Origin: Dugong dugon
Taxonomy: Eukaryota > Chordata > Mammalia > Sirenia > Dugongidae
Direction of reading: 5' to 3'
DNA: 64,000 nt
NCBI GenBank assembly: GCA_030035585.1
Contig: CM057467.1
Span: 69,924,941 to 69,988,940, forward strand
In this document: in pieces, positions 1-11,904 of the stretch
Numbering within the stretch: the first letter of the stretch is position 1
Layout of the letters: each line of letters opens with the position of its first letter
The notes under the pieces: model-generated
What the model was told of the DNA's origin: nothing
Database searches by the model: none
What the model saw: only the letters and a program-made list of their open reading frames with translations
Made by a program: the position numbers and the translations under genes

Positions 1-85
1 GGCTGTGTGATCTGGGCAAGTCCTCTATCACTGCTGAGCCTCATTTTCCTCATCTGTAAAATGGACTAGACTAGCAGACATATAA

Positions 86-284
86 GGAGCCCTTATGGTT
101 CAATGATTAAGCTAACCCAAATGGCTGCTAACCAAAAGGTTGGCGGTTCAAATCCACCAGTGGAGAAAAGACCTGGTGATCTGCTCCCATAAAGATTTAC
201 AGCATAGAAAACCCTATGGGGCAGTTCTACTCTGCCATATAGGATCGCTATGAGTTGGAATTGACTCGACATCACACAACAGCA
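86..284 (+). mobile_element. AfroSINE
   Basis: tRNA-like head (GGCTGCTAACCAAAAGGTTG, GGTTCAAATCC B-box) and tail CTATGAGTTGGAATTGACTC. A variant with the extra GATCTGCTCCCATAAAGATT segment. Confidence 0.85.
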
Positions 285-544
285 GAAGTGTATGCCGATC
301 AGGTACAGGCAAGTCACAGGGCTCAATAAAGGCCCCATCATTTAGGGTGTTGGGCAGCATTGCCTTCTGAGCTGGGCGACCCCGATGTGGGCGAAGCTGG
401 GATTATATCTAGAAAGCATGTCTGCTTCAGCCTGTAAAAGGTGGGTTTCAGACGGTGCTCGGACCCTCTTTTGCATCTCAGAGTGTTGGAGCCATAAGAA
501 GGTGTTGAGTGGTGACTGTGAACAGGGACTCTGTACTCACTGTC

Positions 545-723
545 TGGGCTTATATTAGCTGTGTGACCTTGGGCAAGTGACCTAAGCTCTCTGTGCCCAG
601 CCTCCTTACCTATAAAATCACAATAGTAGTACCTACACCACGGGGTTGTTGTGGGAAGAAATGGATCAGTCCTTGCAAAGCCCTTAGAGGGTGCCTGGCC
701 CAGAGTGAGTGCTCAGTAAGTGT
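545..723 (+). mobile_element. MIR SINE
   Basis: GTGTGACCTTGGGCAAGTGA then ATAAAATCACAATAGTAGTA and GAGTGCTCAGTAAGTGTT. A second partial MIR opens the window (1-70). Confidence 0.75.
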
Positions 724-925
724 TGTTATTAGGTGCTGTCCAGCCAATTCCAACTCACAGTGACCCTATAGGACAGGGTAGAGCTGCCCATAGGGTTTCT
801 CAGGCTGTAATCTTTACAGGAGCAGATCACCAGGTCCTTTCTCCCACAGCGAGTGGCTGGTAGGTTTGAACCTCTAACCTTTTGGTTAGCAGCCAAGCAC
901 TTAACCATCACACTACCAGAGCTCC
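724..925 (-). mobile_element. AfroSINE, antisense
   Basis: Reads AATTCCAACTCACAGTGACC to CTTTTGGTTAGCAGCC and CCAGAGCTCCTT. Confidence 0.85.
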
Positions 926-1828
926 TTCAGTAAGGGTTAGCTGATGTTATTTTCATCAAATCCACCCCCACGTTTCGTGAAGACACCGGGTCCCCAGAGT
1001 CAGAGACATGTGCACGCAGCTAGTTAGAAAGTCTAGGCGTCCTAGAAGGGTAGACCTGGAGAGGCCCCCAGCACCCATCTCCAGCAGCTCTCATCTTCTT
1101 CAACAGATGAGGAAAGAGGACTAGAGACAGATAGTGACCTGTCCGGGGCCACCCAGCCTGATGGGGAGGGGATGCACTGGCCCTGCTCTTGGCGGGGTGG
1201 GGGCAGGAGGGGAGCGGGGGACAGTTTCAAGACAAGCCAGGAATCCAGGTCTGCCCAAGAGGAGTGGGGGAGAGGTGGGGTTCTGACGATGCTCCAGCCC
1301 CAAGACCCTGCTGGTTGGTTTTCATAAACTGAGTCATCTAATGATGTCATTACAGGGCCTGATGTGTAGGTGCTTTTCCCATTTGATTCTCACAACCACA
1401 CTGTTCAGGAATGCTCATTAACTCCATTTTGCTGATGACAGAACTGAGTCTCAGGGAGATGCCCAGAGTCATACAATTAGCAAACTGCAGTGGAACTGGG
1501 ATCCACACCTACCCTGTCGGACTCCACTCCTGTGTCTCCAGTCCCTTTCCCTCCTGAAGGCAAAAGCCTCCTCTGCAGGCTCCTTGACTGGCTGGCCAAC
1601 CTCGCCTTGCATCCCTCTGTAACTGGGAGCTCAGTCCCTCCCAGGGCAGCCCTTTCCTCTCTACTTGGGAACATCTTCTGTCCCTCAGAGCTGATCCATG
1701 CCCCGTCCTGGCTCTGCAGGACTCCATCTCCCCTATCTGGCCAGAGGCCCAGGACAGGCCACCAGAGCCCTGCTCCTGTGCATAACGGGGTTTCCTAGAG
1801 AAAATCTCATTATAATAATAATAATACC
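926..1828. other. No gene seen
   Basis: Unique GC-moderate DNA, with a MIR-like stretch near 1390-1500. Open frames here are short and unrecognised. Confidence 0.5.
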
Positions 1829-2262
1829 AAAAAAAAACCAACCAAACAAACCCAAACTAGTTGCTGACGAGTTGACTCCAACTCATGTCGACTCCACATG
1901 TGTCAGAATAGAACTGTACTTCATAGCGTTTTCAATGGCTATGACGTTTCGGAAAGGAGCCTTAGCTGCTAACCAAAAGGTTGGCAGTTCGAACCCACCA
2001 GCCACTCTGCGGGAGAAAGATGTGGCAATCTGCTTCCATAAAGATTACAGCCTTGGAAACCCTATGCAGCAGTTCTACTCTCTCCTATAGGTCACTATGA
2101 GTTGGAATTAACTCAGTGGTGACTGGTTTAGTTTTTAGTTTTTGACCTTTTGGAAGTAGATCACCAGAACTTTCCTCCGAGGCAACTCTGGGTGGACTCA
2201 AATCACCAATCTTTCAGTTAGTAGCCAAGCACTTAACTGTTTGCACCATCCAGGCAACCTAT
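1829..2262 (-). mobile_element. AfroSINE, antisense, split by another AfroSINE
   Basis: Left part 1829-1955 (GTTGACTCCAACTCATGTCG) and right part 2144-2262 (AAGTAGATCACCAGAACTTT to CACCATCCAGG) rejoin once the inner SINE is removed. Confidence 0.75.
1956..2143 (+). mobile_element. AfroSINE nested in an AfroSINE
   Basis: Begins GGAGCCTTAGCTGCTAACCA and ends CTATGAGTTGGAATTAACTC. Flanked by related copies of GACnTTTnGGAA, a probable target duplication within the outer SINE. Confidence 0.78.
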
Positions 2263-2524
2263 AGTAATAATAATTTTTAAAAACAATAATAAGTCTCAGC
2301 AGATCTAACTGCTAAGCTGTTGTTTGAGAAACCTAAAGGAAGCCTGTGGCATGGGGAGTAGCTCAAAATGGCAGCTCCTAAGGCCTGGTGTGTTGGGGTG
2401 GAATATTAAAATAACCGTGTTGTTCAGTCCCCGCCCTCCATCTCTATCTGGCCAGCTTCGGGAAGGGATCAAGACTGCAGGGAGAGGAGTCTGGTCAGGC
2501 ACACAAAACTTTCAGGTTGGGAAT

Positions 2525-2690
2525 GATTGCTAAGAGATCCATATTTATGCCTATTCCAAAGAAAGATGATCCAACCGAATGCAGAAATTATCAAACAGTA
2601 TCATTAATATCACACACAAGTAAAATTTTGCTGAAAATCATTCAAAAGTGGCTGCAGTGGTATACCAACAGGGAACAGCCAGAAATTCAA
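2525..2690 (+). mobile_element. RTE reverse transcriptase fragment, sense
   Basis: Begins at AGAGATCCATATTTATGCCT and runs to CAGCCAGAAATTCAA. Its left edge is the same RTE position at which the antisense block 2780-3212 begins. Confidence 0.85.
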
Positions 2691-2779
2691 TTACTGCTGC
2701 AACTGGTTTTTGTTTTAATTTTATTGTGTCTTAGGTGAAAGTTTACAGCACAAATTAGTTTCGCATTCAAATATTTACA
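2691..2779 (-). mobile_element. Short L1-like 3' end
   Basis: Contains TTTTATTGTGTCTTAGGTGA, the start of the recurrent repeat also seen near 9614, 54608 and 60705. Read on minus it ends in AATAAAA, consistent with a severely 5'-truncated LINE. Confidence 0.5.
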
Positions 2780-3415
2780 CAACGGATCTCTTCCAGTCAG
2801 TTGGCCAGGTAGCTGTCTGCCTAATTTCTTGGCGTATAGATGAGTGAGCGCTTCCAGTGCTGCATCCGTTTGTTGAAGCATCTCATTTGGGATTCTGTCG
2901 ATTCCTGGAGCCTTGTTTTTCTCCAATTCCTTCAGTGTAGCTTGGACCTCTTCCTCCAGTACCATTGGTTCTCTTAGTCATATGCTACCTCATGAAATGA
3001 TTGAATGTCGACCAATTTTTTTTTGTATAGTGATTGTGTATTCCTTCCGTCTTCTTTTGATGCTGTGTCACTTAATATTGTTCCCGTAGAATCCTTCAAT
3101 ATTGCAGCTTGAGGCTCGAATTTTTTCTTCAGTTCTTTCAGCTTGAGAAATGCAGAGCACGTTCTTCCCTTCTGGTTTTCCACCTCCAGGTCTTTGCACA
3201 TGTCATTATAAAAACATGGTAAAACCCTCTACATGGTAAAGTAGAGGGTCAGCGAAAAAAAGGAAGACCCTCAATGAGATGGATTGATACAGTGGCTGCA
3301 ACAATGAGCTCAAGGATAACAATGATTGTGAGGACGGCACAGGACCAGCAGTGTTTCTTTCTCTTATACGTAGTGTTGCTTTGAGTTGGCACCAACTTGA
3401 CACCTAACAACAACA
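2780..3415. mobile_element. RTE copy with 5' inversion
   Basis: 2780-3212 is antisense RTE (complement of the endonuclease to reverse transcriptase linker). 3213-3415 is the sense RTE 3' end, closing with GACACCTAACAACAACA. An inverted upstream block joined to a sense 3' end is the pattern left by twin-primed LINE integration. Confidence 0.75.
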
Positions 3416-4614
3416 ATATGTGGTCTTAGTTTGTGTCTGGCTTCTTTCACTTACCATAATGTTCTGAATGTTTCTCCATGTTGCAGCATGTACCAGTAAT
3501 TCATTCCTTTTTATGGCTGAGTAATATTCCATTGGATACCCTGGTGGCATAGTGGTTAAGAGCTATGGCTACTAACAAAAAGGTCAGCAGTTCAAATGCA
3601 CCAACTGCTCCTTGGAAATTCTGTGGGTCAGCTCTCCTCTGTCCTATAGGTATCTCTGAGTCGGAATTGACTCTACAGCAATGGGTTTGGTTTTTTTTGG
3701 TTTGATATTCCATGGTATGGATACACCCTTTTTTTTTCTTCATCCATCCTTTGATGGACATTTGCGTTGTTGTTACTTTTTGGTTATTATGGATAATGCT
3801 GCTAGGGACATTCACACACAAATTTTTATGTGGGCATATGTTTCCCTTGGGTATATACCTAGGAGTGAAATTTCTGGGTCATATGGTAACTTCATGTTTA
3901 ACTTTTTGAGGAACTTCCAAATGGTTTTCCACAGCAGCTACGCCATTTTGCATTCCCACCAGCCATGTTTTCTGGTTCCAGTTTCTCCACTTCCTTGACA
4001 GCACTTGTTTGTCTTTTTTATTACACCCATCCTAGTGGGTGTGAAGTGGTTATCTCATTGGAGTTTTCATTTTCATTTCCCTAATGACAAATGATCAAGA
4101 GCATCTTTTCATGGGCTTATTGGCCATTTGTATATCCTCTTTGGAGCCATGTCTATTTAAACCCTTTGTTTTTTAACTGAATTATTTGTCATTTTATTGT
4201 TGAATTGTAAGAGTTCTTTATATATTCTGGATACTAGACTCCTGTCTGACATATGATTTGTAAATATTTTCTCTTGTTTTGTGAGTTTCTTTTTTTTTAC
4301 TTAAGAGTATCATTTGCAGTACAAATGCTTTTTCATGAAATCCAGTTTATTTATTTTTCCCTTTGGTTTTTTGTGCTTTTGGTGTCATATCTAAGACACC
4401 GTTGCCGATCCAAGGTCACAAAGATTTACATATATGTTTTCTTCTAAGAATCTTTTTATTTTAGCTCCTACATTTAGATCTTTGATCAATTTTGAGTTTT
4501 TTTTTTTTTTTTTAATGGTGTAGGAGGGGTCCAGCTTCATTCTTTTGCATGTGGATCTCCAGTTGTCCCAGCACCATTTGTTGAAAAGACTATTCTTTCC
4601 CCAATTCAGTGGTT
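3416..4614 (-). mobile_element. L1 3' end, antisense
   Basis: Typical L1 3' UTR text in antisense (GGCTGAGTAATATTCCATTG, then GGTTTTCCACAGCAGC and CCATTTGTTGAAAAGACTAT). Interrupted by a SINE at 3535-3706. Confidence 0.85.
3535..3706 (+). mobile_element. AfroSINE in L1
   Basis: Begins GATACCCTGGTGGCATAGTG and ends CAGCAATGGGTTTGG. ATATTCCATTGG / ATATTCCATGG flank it as target duplication. Interrupts the L1 at 3416-4614. Confidence 0.88.
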
Positions 4615-4619
4615 CCCTA

Positions 4620-6240
4620 CCCACTGCTTTCTCACTATCCTCAAAACACCATTCCTACCCCTCAGATCCCTTCTCCCCCAGCAGCCAAACAGACTTTCTA
4701 AAATATATATTGTAACAATTGTGTGGGCATGGTTTCTGACCTCCTCTACCTTCACAAGCGAAGAAAAGAAGAATCAAGATCAACAGCCCAAGGCTGATTC
4801 CTATGAAGCAGAGGTTAAACATACCTCCACCCCCCAATCTTTTTACCAATTTTAATAGCAACTGTCCCTCCCACAGCACTCTCTGCTTGTCTGCTGGGTT
4901 CAGTAATTCATTGTAATGGCCACACAGAACTCACAGACAATACTCATGATTATGGCGTCTGTCTTAGTCATCTAGTGCTGCTACAACAGAAATACCACAA
5001 GTGGATGGTTTTAATGAAGAGAAGTTTGTTCCCTCACAGTCAAAGCAGGCTAAAAGTCCAAATTCAGGGCATCAGCTCCAGGGGAAGACTTTTTCTCTGT
5101 CGGCCTTCTCATCAATGTTTCCCCGGACTAGGAGCTTCTCCACACAGGGACCCCGGTCCAAAGGAAGTGCTCTGCTCCTGGCACTGCTTTCTTGATGGTT
5201 TGAGGTCCCCCTGTCTCACTGCTCACTTCTGTCTTTTATATCTCAAGAGATTGCCTCAGGACACAATCCAGTCTTGTAGATCAGGTCCTGCCTTACTAAC
5301 ACAACTGCCACCCATCCTCCCTCATTAACATCATAGAGACAGGTTTACAACATACAGGAAAATCACACAGTACCAGGAATCATGGCCTAGCCAAACTGAT
5401 ACACACTTTTTTGGGGGGGACATAATTCAAACCATGACAGCGTTTATTAGGGAAATAACAGGTTACAATTCAGGATCAGAAATGACTCAGGATACAGGAT
5501 AACCTCTTCTCAGCTGTGCCTGCAGGCATACCTTTCTCTGGCCCTCTGACTCTTGGGCCCATTGGCCCATCCTCTGCCCTGCTCCGGCAAGTGTTATAAA
5601 GCTCTTTAGCTCCACCAGTAAGTGCCTGGAGGCACCCCACTCCACCAGCAAGCCTCCTGCCCGAAGACACTCAGCTTTCTTACTCCATGTCCAGGAAGTC
5701 CACAGTGCCGTCTCCTGCCAGTCTCCTGGTTCTGCTGCCGCCATTTCTCTGCCACTGCTTCTTGTCATCTCTCGCCAACTTCGGTGTTACAGCTCTCTCT
5801 CTCAGTCTTCTCAGTCTAAGAGGTTCTTAGCTCAGGGATCCCGGGTCAAAGGATGGGCTCCACTCCTGGCTCTTCTTTTTTGCTGGTTGTGAGGTCCCTT
5901 CTTTCTGCCTCTGGGATGGCTCATTTTAAGACTAGTAGGATGGCAAAACTGACCAATCCCCTTGTTAGGGTTCCATACACCTCATTTGCATGGTCCCACC
6001 CCCCCCCCCAAGAGTTCCATGCACCTTATTTACATTATTAACAAGCTATCCAATCCCCTTGGTGGGCCACAAGCATGTCATTTGCATAGCCCTACCCAGT
6101 CATTTGGTGGAAGTTACAAAGACTGTGTCTAGAAGGACCATATTAAGTAATTCACTGCACTGCACATATCTAATCCCTTACTCCATTGCTTAAAACTCTT
6201 GAGACCAGGAATAAAGAATAAAGGATGACATTTTAAAAAA
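4620..6240 (-). mobile_element. Older ERV LTR-like remnant split by the LTR at 4960-5439
   Basis: On minus, AATAAACGCCATAATCATGA spans the insertion point once the MaLR LTR is removed, followed by AATTACTGAACCCAGCAG, an R/U5-like arrangement. The right part (5440-6240) is GC-rich and includes a 12-base C-run near 6000. Family not identified. Parts near 5620-5720 resemble the MaLR internal region, so the boundary between elements is unclear. Confidence 0.45.
4960..5439 (-). mobile_element. Solo MaLR-type LTR, antisense
   Basis: Reads TGTCTTAGTCATCTAGTGCT through AAACCATGACA. Flanks GCGTC and GCGTT are a near-identical 5-bp duplication. Inserted into an older LTR-like repeat that continues on both sides. 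Confidence 0.9.
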
Positions 6241-7239
6241 CTGATGTCATTTCTGCATTCTTGGAAGCATCAGAATTAACCTTCTTGAAAGACTACCCTT
6301 CTGTTGGAAAAATACCCTAATAGAATTGTTTGTTATTCAAGGGAAAGGCTGAGTCTAGGTTGGAGGGGAGAGGAAAGTCATCATACTACAGACTAATTCT
6401 GTAAATGACTGTCCCAGGGTGGGGAGGGCTATCTCTAAAGAAATCATTAGGATGATGATTTAATACTAAGTAAGGAGTTGGCGGTTTTCCCTGCTGTGTG
6501 GGGCAAAAGGAGAGCCACAGAGCTGCAGGGCTGACCCTTCTGAGACTTTTCCTGGTCTGCTGGCTTCAGGCCAGGCAGTACACACCTAGCCTTGGGTAGG
6601 GGGTGTCTGCAGGGACTGAGGGGGGCTATGTCCTCACTTTATGCTTGGGCAGTTAAGGGCCACACAGCCATCCCAAGGGTGTCTCCTAAAGAAGCAGGAG
6701 AGCAGGCAGGGTCTTTGATATAGCAGAGGCCAAGTTGGGAGGTAGCTGCAGAGTCAGCCCAACCCACTTGCCCCCATATACCCAGTCCCAGTATAATAGA
6801 TGTGACCAGCTTCTGCAGCCTCAGAACGAACACAGGCCTGCCTGGAGTAGCAGAACTTCTACTTTCTCTATATTGAAGCTCCTACCCCCCATCCAATTAT
6901 AGAAGAACCCAGTGGTGAGGGTGCTTTCTCTATCTGAGGGGCTAGCTGTGCTTCCAAATGCCTTCTGGAGAAACCCGAAGAAAGAGCTCTGTGCCCTTCA
7001 TCTGTGGAACATGAGTGCCAGGGTGGGGAGGGAGAGCCCCCAGGTGACACTGAGTGCCTTTGGGGTATCCTGGGCATTAGGCAAAGCCCTGTGGGGTTGC
7101 TGCAAGGCTGGAGGCCAAGGTGGGCAGGGGTCTCTTTGACCCCACTTTTCAGTTCCTCCAGTGCTCTCTGTGCCTGGACAGCTCCCCTCCTCCTTCATGA
7201 CCCTTTTCCCTTGCCCCCAGCCTTAGTATGTAGGCTTAT
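6241..7239. other. No gene seen
   Basis: Unique DNA with no recognised repeat and no coding similarity noticed. Confidence 0.5.
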
Positions 7240-7422
7240 AGGAGAACAAAAAAACAAAAAACAAAAAACCCAAACCGTTTGCTGTTGAGTCAATTCCAAC
7301 TCATAGTAACCCTGTAAGACAGAAGAGAACTACCCCATAAGGTTTCCAAGACTACATCTTTCTCCCGCAGAGTGGCTTTTGGTTACCAGCCAAGCTCTTA
7401 ACTACTGTACAACCAGGGCTTC
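7240..7422 (-). mobile_element. AfroSINE, antisense
   Basis: A-rich start, GTCAATTCCAACTCATAGTA, ending CAACCAGGGCTTCTT. Confidence 0.82.
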
Positions 7423-7679
7423 TTACATTTATAGAAGAAGCCTCCATACCCAACTCCACACACAGTGACTTCGTGTGCTGGTTTGGACCCAAGGGGAAGA
7501 AGGTGATCTGACCACTCCTCAGTCCCTGGCACACATCACCTCTGGTTGGCACCAGGCCCTGTTCTGGCTTATTTTTTTATTCCCCGTTCCTATGCCTTTC
7601 TTGGCAGAGGCAACCATTCCGCTGTGTTTAGTGTGCATCTGTTTGCATGTGTTCTAAGATAAGGTCTTGTTTATTTGCA

Positions 7680-8000
7680 TAAATGTAATTTTATCTCCTC
7701 CTGTTTCTGACTTTCTGCAGTAGGTTTTTAAGATCCCTCCTTGTTGCTGTGTGTAAAGTCTAAACTGTGTAGTGCTCCATGATGCTTCTCTACCACCCTT
7801 TACCCATCTACTTTCTGGAGGATGGACACCCAGGTTGTCCGCAGCACTCCACCCCAGGGAACCAGGCTGTAATGAATATCCTCACACATGCCACTATGAG
7901 ACATTCTGTGGGCTATTTACCTCAGAGTCCAGTTGTCAGGCAGCATGATACCCATGCTACTCAATTTAATGAAGTAGGTGGGACATTATTCAGAACACCC
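7680..8000 (-). mobile_element. Old L1 3' fragment, antisense
   Basis: L1 3' UTR-like text such as ATGGACACCCAGGTTGTCCG and CTGTAATGAATATCCTCACA, much diverged. Confidence 0.55.
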
Positions 8001-8559
8001 GCCACCCAACATCCCCCCACGCCCCCGCTGGCCTATATCATTCAAGCCTCAAAGCATCACTAACTGCCCCCACTATAGGGCTGGATTCTGAGCTGGGGTC
8101 ATGCCTGGGCTCCAGCTCTGCCACAGACCTGGGTGTGATGCTTGACTGGCCACTGCTCCTCCCTGGGCCCACTTTCTTGCCTATTGGGGTAGGAACAGGG
8201 AGGCCATTCTTCAAGGCCCTTCAGGCTCTGACTTCCTGTCTCCCTATAATCACAATCTGCTCTTTATTCAGGGTTTGAGGAGTTGGGTAGGCGTGGCGTT
8301 GTTATTTGGCGAAATGAGGTGGGGACTTCACCTTTCAGCTCTGCCCTTCTTCCTGCCTGATGCCTCATCTCCTGCCTTAGAGGGCTGCTGCCACCTGCTT
8401 CCAAGTGCCACTGAGATGGATGGGGGTTGAGACCGTTTTTCTCCCACTGAAGGCATGAACAAGTTTTATAGGAAAATTGGGCAGAAACTGCAGAGAGTTC
8501 CCATATATCCCCTCTCCCCACTGCTCACTGTTTCTCTGATTATTAACATCTTGCATTCC
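8001..8559. other. No gene seen
   Basis: Unique DNA; nothing recognised. Confidence 0.45.
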
Positions 8560-8770
8560 TGTAGTATATTCGTTACATTGATGAATCACTGTTGATGCAT
8601 GGTTATTATTAGCACATTTAAGGTTCCTGTATGTCTTTTCATAGCTTGATAGCTCATTTCATTTTATTTCCCAAATAGTACTCCACTGTATGGATGTACC
8701 ACAGATTGTTTATTCATTCACTTATTGAAGAACATCTTGGTTGCTTCCAATTGTCTTTTATTTTTAGTAA
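8560..8770 (-). mobile_element. Old L1 fragment, antisense
   Basis: CACTGTATGGATGTACCACA and TTATTGAAGAACATCTTGGT are L1 3' UTR-like. Confidence 0.6.
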
Positions 8771-8999
8771 GTTTTTATTGAAGTTTGGGATAAAATGGGA
8801 GATAGAATGCCCCCTAGGACACCCGCATGACTAGGTGTCCAAGTCATTGTCTGCCTCCTCCTCTCTAGAGCCCAGAGACCTTGCCTCTGGCTTTGTGCGA
8901 GTCCAGCATTTTGGACTCTGGTGGTGGTGGATGTCAGGCATGGTGGCTAAGGCAGTGGTCAGGGCCCAGCAGTGGCAGGCAGGAGGCTGGGGCCCTTAG

Positions 9000-9150
9000 C
9001 CCTTGATGCCTAGCAGATTTGTATGACCTCAAGCAGATTATTCTCCTACTTGGGCCTCAGTCTCCACATCTGCCAAATTGGGATGATAATAATACCTGTT
9101 CCCTTGTTGTAGTAAGGATACAAAGAAGTCAGGTGGTTTATAACATGTTA
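9000..9150 (+). mobile_element. MIR SINE
   Basis: GGGCCTCAGTCTCCACATCT and TGGGATGATAATAATACCTG. Confidence 0.65.
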
Positions 9151-9159
9151 TCTCTCTAC

Positions 9160-9400
9160 ATTAATTTAGGTGTTTTTTAAATACCTTAAAATAGCTTATC
9201 ATTTTCTTGCATATCTTTCAGATTTAGTCCTAGGCGTCTTTTTATTTCTATTATAAATGGTAGATTTTTAAAATGACTTTTCTTGACTGCTTGTAACTAG
9301 TATATAGAAGTTAAATTCTATTTGGACCTTAATTTTGTATCTGGAAAACATGACAAATTTTCTTATTAACTTTAAACAATTATCTGAATTTGCGGGGGAG
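9160..9400 (-). mobile_element. Old L1 fragment, antisense
   Basis: AT-rich text including TCCTAGGCGTCTTTTTATTT, resembling antisense L1 ORF2. Confidence 0.5.
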
Positions 9401-9609
9401 GGTGGGGTGTTGGTTTTCTACCCAGACCAATGGTTCTTAATGGGGTGTACTGCCCCCTAGGGGGAGATTTGAAATTTACAGGGGAGTTTTTTATTTCTAA
9501 GAATTTACACATCAAAATGCACATTATTTTAAAGTATTTTTCTTTTATCTATCTCTCACATTACAACTAGGAAATTATATTGATTTTTCAAAATAAATAT
9601 GTAGGTATA

Positions 9610-9720
9610 TTATATTATTTTTATTGTACTTTAGTTGAAGGTTTACAGAACAAATAGTTTCTCATTAAACAGTACACATATTGTTTTATGACAGTGGTTA
9701 ACAACCTCACGAGATTATAT
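9610..9720 (-). mobile_element. Recurrent L1-like 3' repeat, short copy
   Basis: TTTTTATTGTACTTTAGTTG and TCTCATTAAACAGTACACAT match the start of the repeat at 60705-61060. Confidence 0.5.
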
Positions 9721-9864
9721 TATTTAAGAATTTCATTTCATAATAGTGAAGATAGCAATAATTTGTTATAGCAAGAGGAAAGTTGGATCTGATCTGGTTG
9801 CAAACCTCTGAGATGTTAATGTTTTCTTTCTTTCCAATCTTTATATTTTTGTACCTCTTTCTTG

Positions 9865-11262
9865 CTGTACTGTGCCAAGAAATTTGGAAGACAGCTACCT
9901 GGCCTACTGACTGGAAGAGATCCATATTTGTGCCCATTCCAAAGGAAGGTGATCCAATGGAAAGCAGAAGTTATCAAACAATATCATTAATATCACATGC
10001 AAGCAAGATTTTGCTGAAGATAATTCAAAAACAACTACAGCTGTACATCAACAGTGAACTTTGAGAAATTCAAGCCAGATTCTGAAGAGGACGGGGAACG
10101 AGAGATATCATTGCTGATGTCAGGTGAATCTTGGCTGAAAGCAGAGAATACCAGAAAGATGTTTACTTGTGTTTTATTGACTACTCAAAGGCATTAGACT
10201 GTGTGGATCATAATAAGTTATGGTTAACATGGTGCAGAATGAGAATTCCAGAACACTTCGTTGTGCTCATGAGGAACCTGTACATAGACCAAGAGGCAGT
10301 CATTTGAACAGAAAAAAAGGATACTGCATGGTTTAAAATCGGAAAAGATGTGCTCCAGGGCTGTATCTTTTTTACTGTACTTAGTCTGTTTGCTGAGCAA
10401 ATAATCCAAGAATCTGGGCTGTATGAAGAAGAATGGGGCATCAGGATTGGAGGAAGACTCATTAACAACCTTTGATATGCAGATGACACAATCTTGCTTG
10501 CTGAAAATGAAGAGAACTTGAAGCACTTACTGATGAAGATCAAAGACCACGGCTTTCAGTATGGATTGCACCTCAGCATAAAGAAAACAAAAATCCTCAC
10601 AACTGGACCAATAAGCAACATCATCATAAATGGAGAAAAGATGGAAGTTGTCAAGGATTTCATTTTACTTGTATCCACAATCAACACCAGCAGCAGTCAA
10701 GAAATTAAATGAAGTATTGCATTGGGCAAATCTGCTGCAAAAGGCCTCTTCAGAGTTTGTTAACAAGCAAAGATGTCACTTTGGTGACTAAGGTGCACCT
10801 GACCCAAGCCATGATATTTTCAGTCACCTCATATGCATATGAAAGCTGGACAATGAATAAGGAAGACCGAAGAATTGATGCCGTTGAATTATGGTGTTGG
10901 TGAAGAAAATTGAATATACCACGTACTGCCAGAAGAATGAACAAATCTGTCTTGGAAGAAGTACAGCCAGAATGCTGCTTAGAAGTGAGGATGGCAAGAC
11001 TTTGTCTCACATACGTTGAACACGTTATCAGGAGAGACCAATCCCTGGAGAAGGACATCATGCTTGGTAAAACAGAGGGTCAGTGAAAAAGAGGAAGACC
11101 CTCAACGAGATGGATTGACACAGTGGCTGCAACAATGGGCTCAAATATACCTACCATTGTGGGGGTGGCACAGGATAGGGCAGTGCTTCATTCTGTAATG
11201 CATGATGTCATTAAGAGTTGGAACCTACTTGACAGCACCTGACAACAACTGTGCTCTCAACT
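9865..11262 (+). mobile_element. RTE LINE 3' half
   Basis: Starts in the reverse transcriptase (ACAGCTACCTGGCC) and runs to the tail CAGCACCTGACAACAACT. YADD codons survive at about 10480, directly preceded by a stop, and further stops break the frame. Confidence 0.9.
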
Positions 11263-11639
11263 CCTGTATGATGTTGACAAGAGGTAGTAATGATTGGCAC
11301 ATCTTGTCTTGTTCCTACTCTTAAAGAGAATGCTTTTAAGGTTTCACCTTTTACTAATAGTCTCTTTACAATTATGAATAAATGAAATTTTCCACCTCAG
11401 GGGGCAGTGAATTCATATTAATGAGAGAAGAACAACTCAGAAAAGGGGAGTGAGAATGGTTGCACAACTCTGAGAATGTAATTAATGTCTCTGAATTGTA
11501 CATGTACAAAAAGTAGCATTGGTGTATGTTTTGCTATGTATGTTCTCAACAATAATGAATTTTTTAAAAAAAATTGCCAATAAATGAATTTCATCCAATT
11601 TTTAAAAAAATTTCCTGGATCCAAGACTATTATAATTCT

Positions 11640-11903
11640 CTAGATGTGATGCACTGCATTGATTGACCTTCCTTTTTATATATTTTCATGGGTTTTCTAA
11701 CGTTAAACCCACTCGAACATCTGGGATAAACCCATCTCCGTTCTGACATTGTATCCTTTTAACCTATGGCTGCATTCCGTTTGCTAGCATTTTGCGTAGG
11801 ATTTTTGCATCTATGTTCGTGAGTGAGGTCGGCCCATCATTTTCTGTGCTCTTGAGGCCCTTGTCAGGTTGGGTACAAGGTTATGCTGATTAATGGGATA
11901 CGG
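11640..11903 (-). mobile_element. L1 ORF2 fragment, antisense
   Basis: Antisense ORF2 text (GGATAAACCCATCT, GCTAGCATTTTGCGTAGGAT, GGTACAAGGTTATGCTGAT). Ends at the edge of the CpG island. Confidence 0.75.
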
Positions 11904-11904
11904 G

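Noticed and set aside
1..11900. CAPN5 coding exons expected by synteny
   Set aside because: Looked for the N-terminal coding exon on the minus strand and did not find it. The region is mainly repeats.
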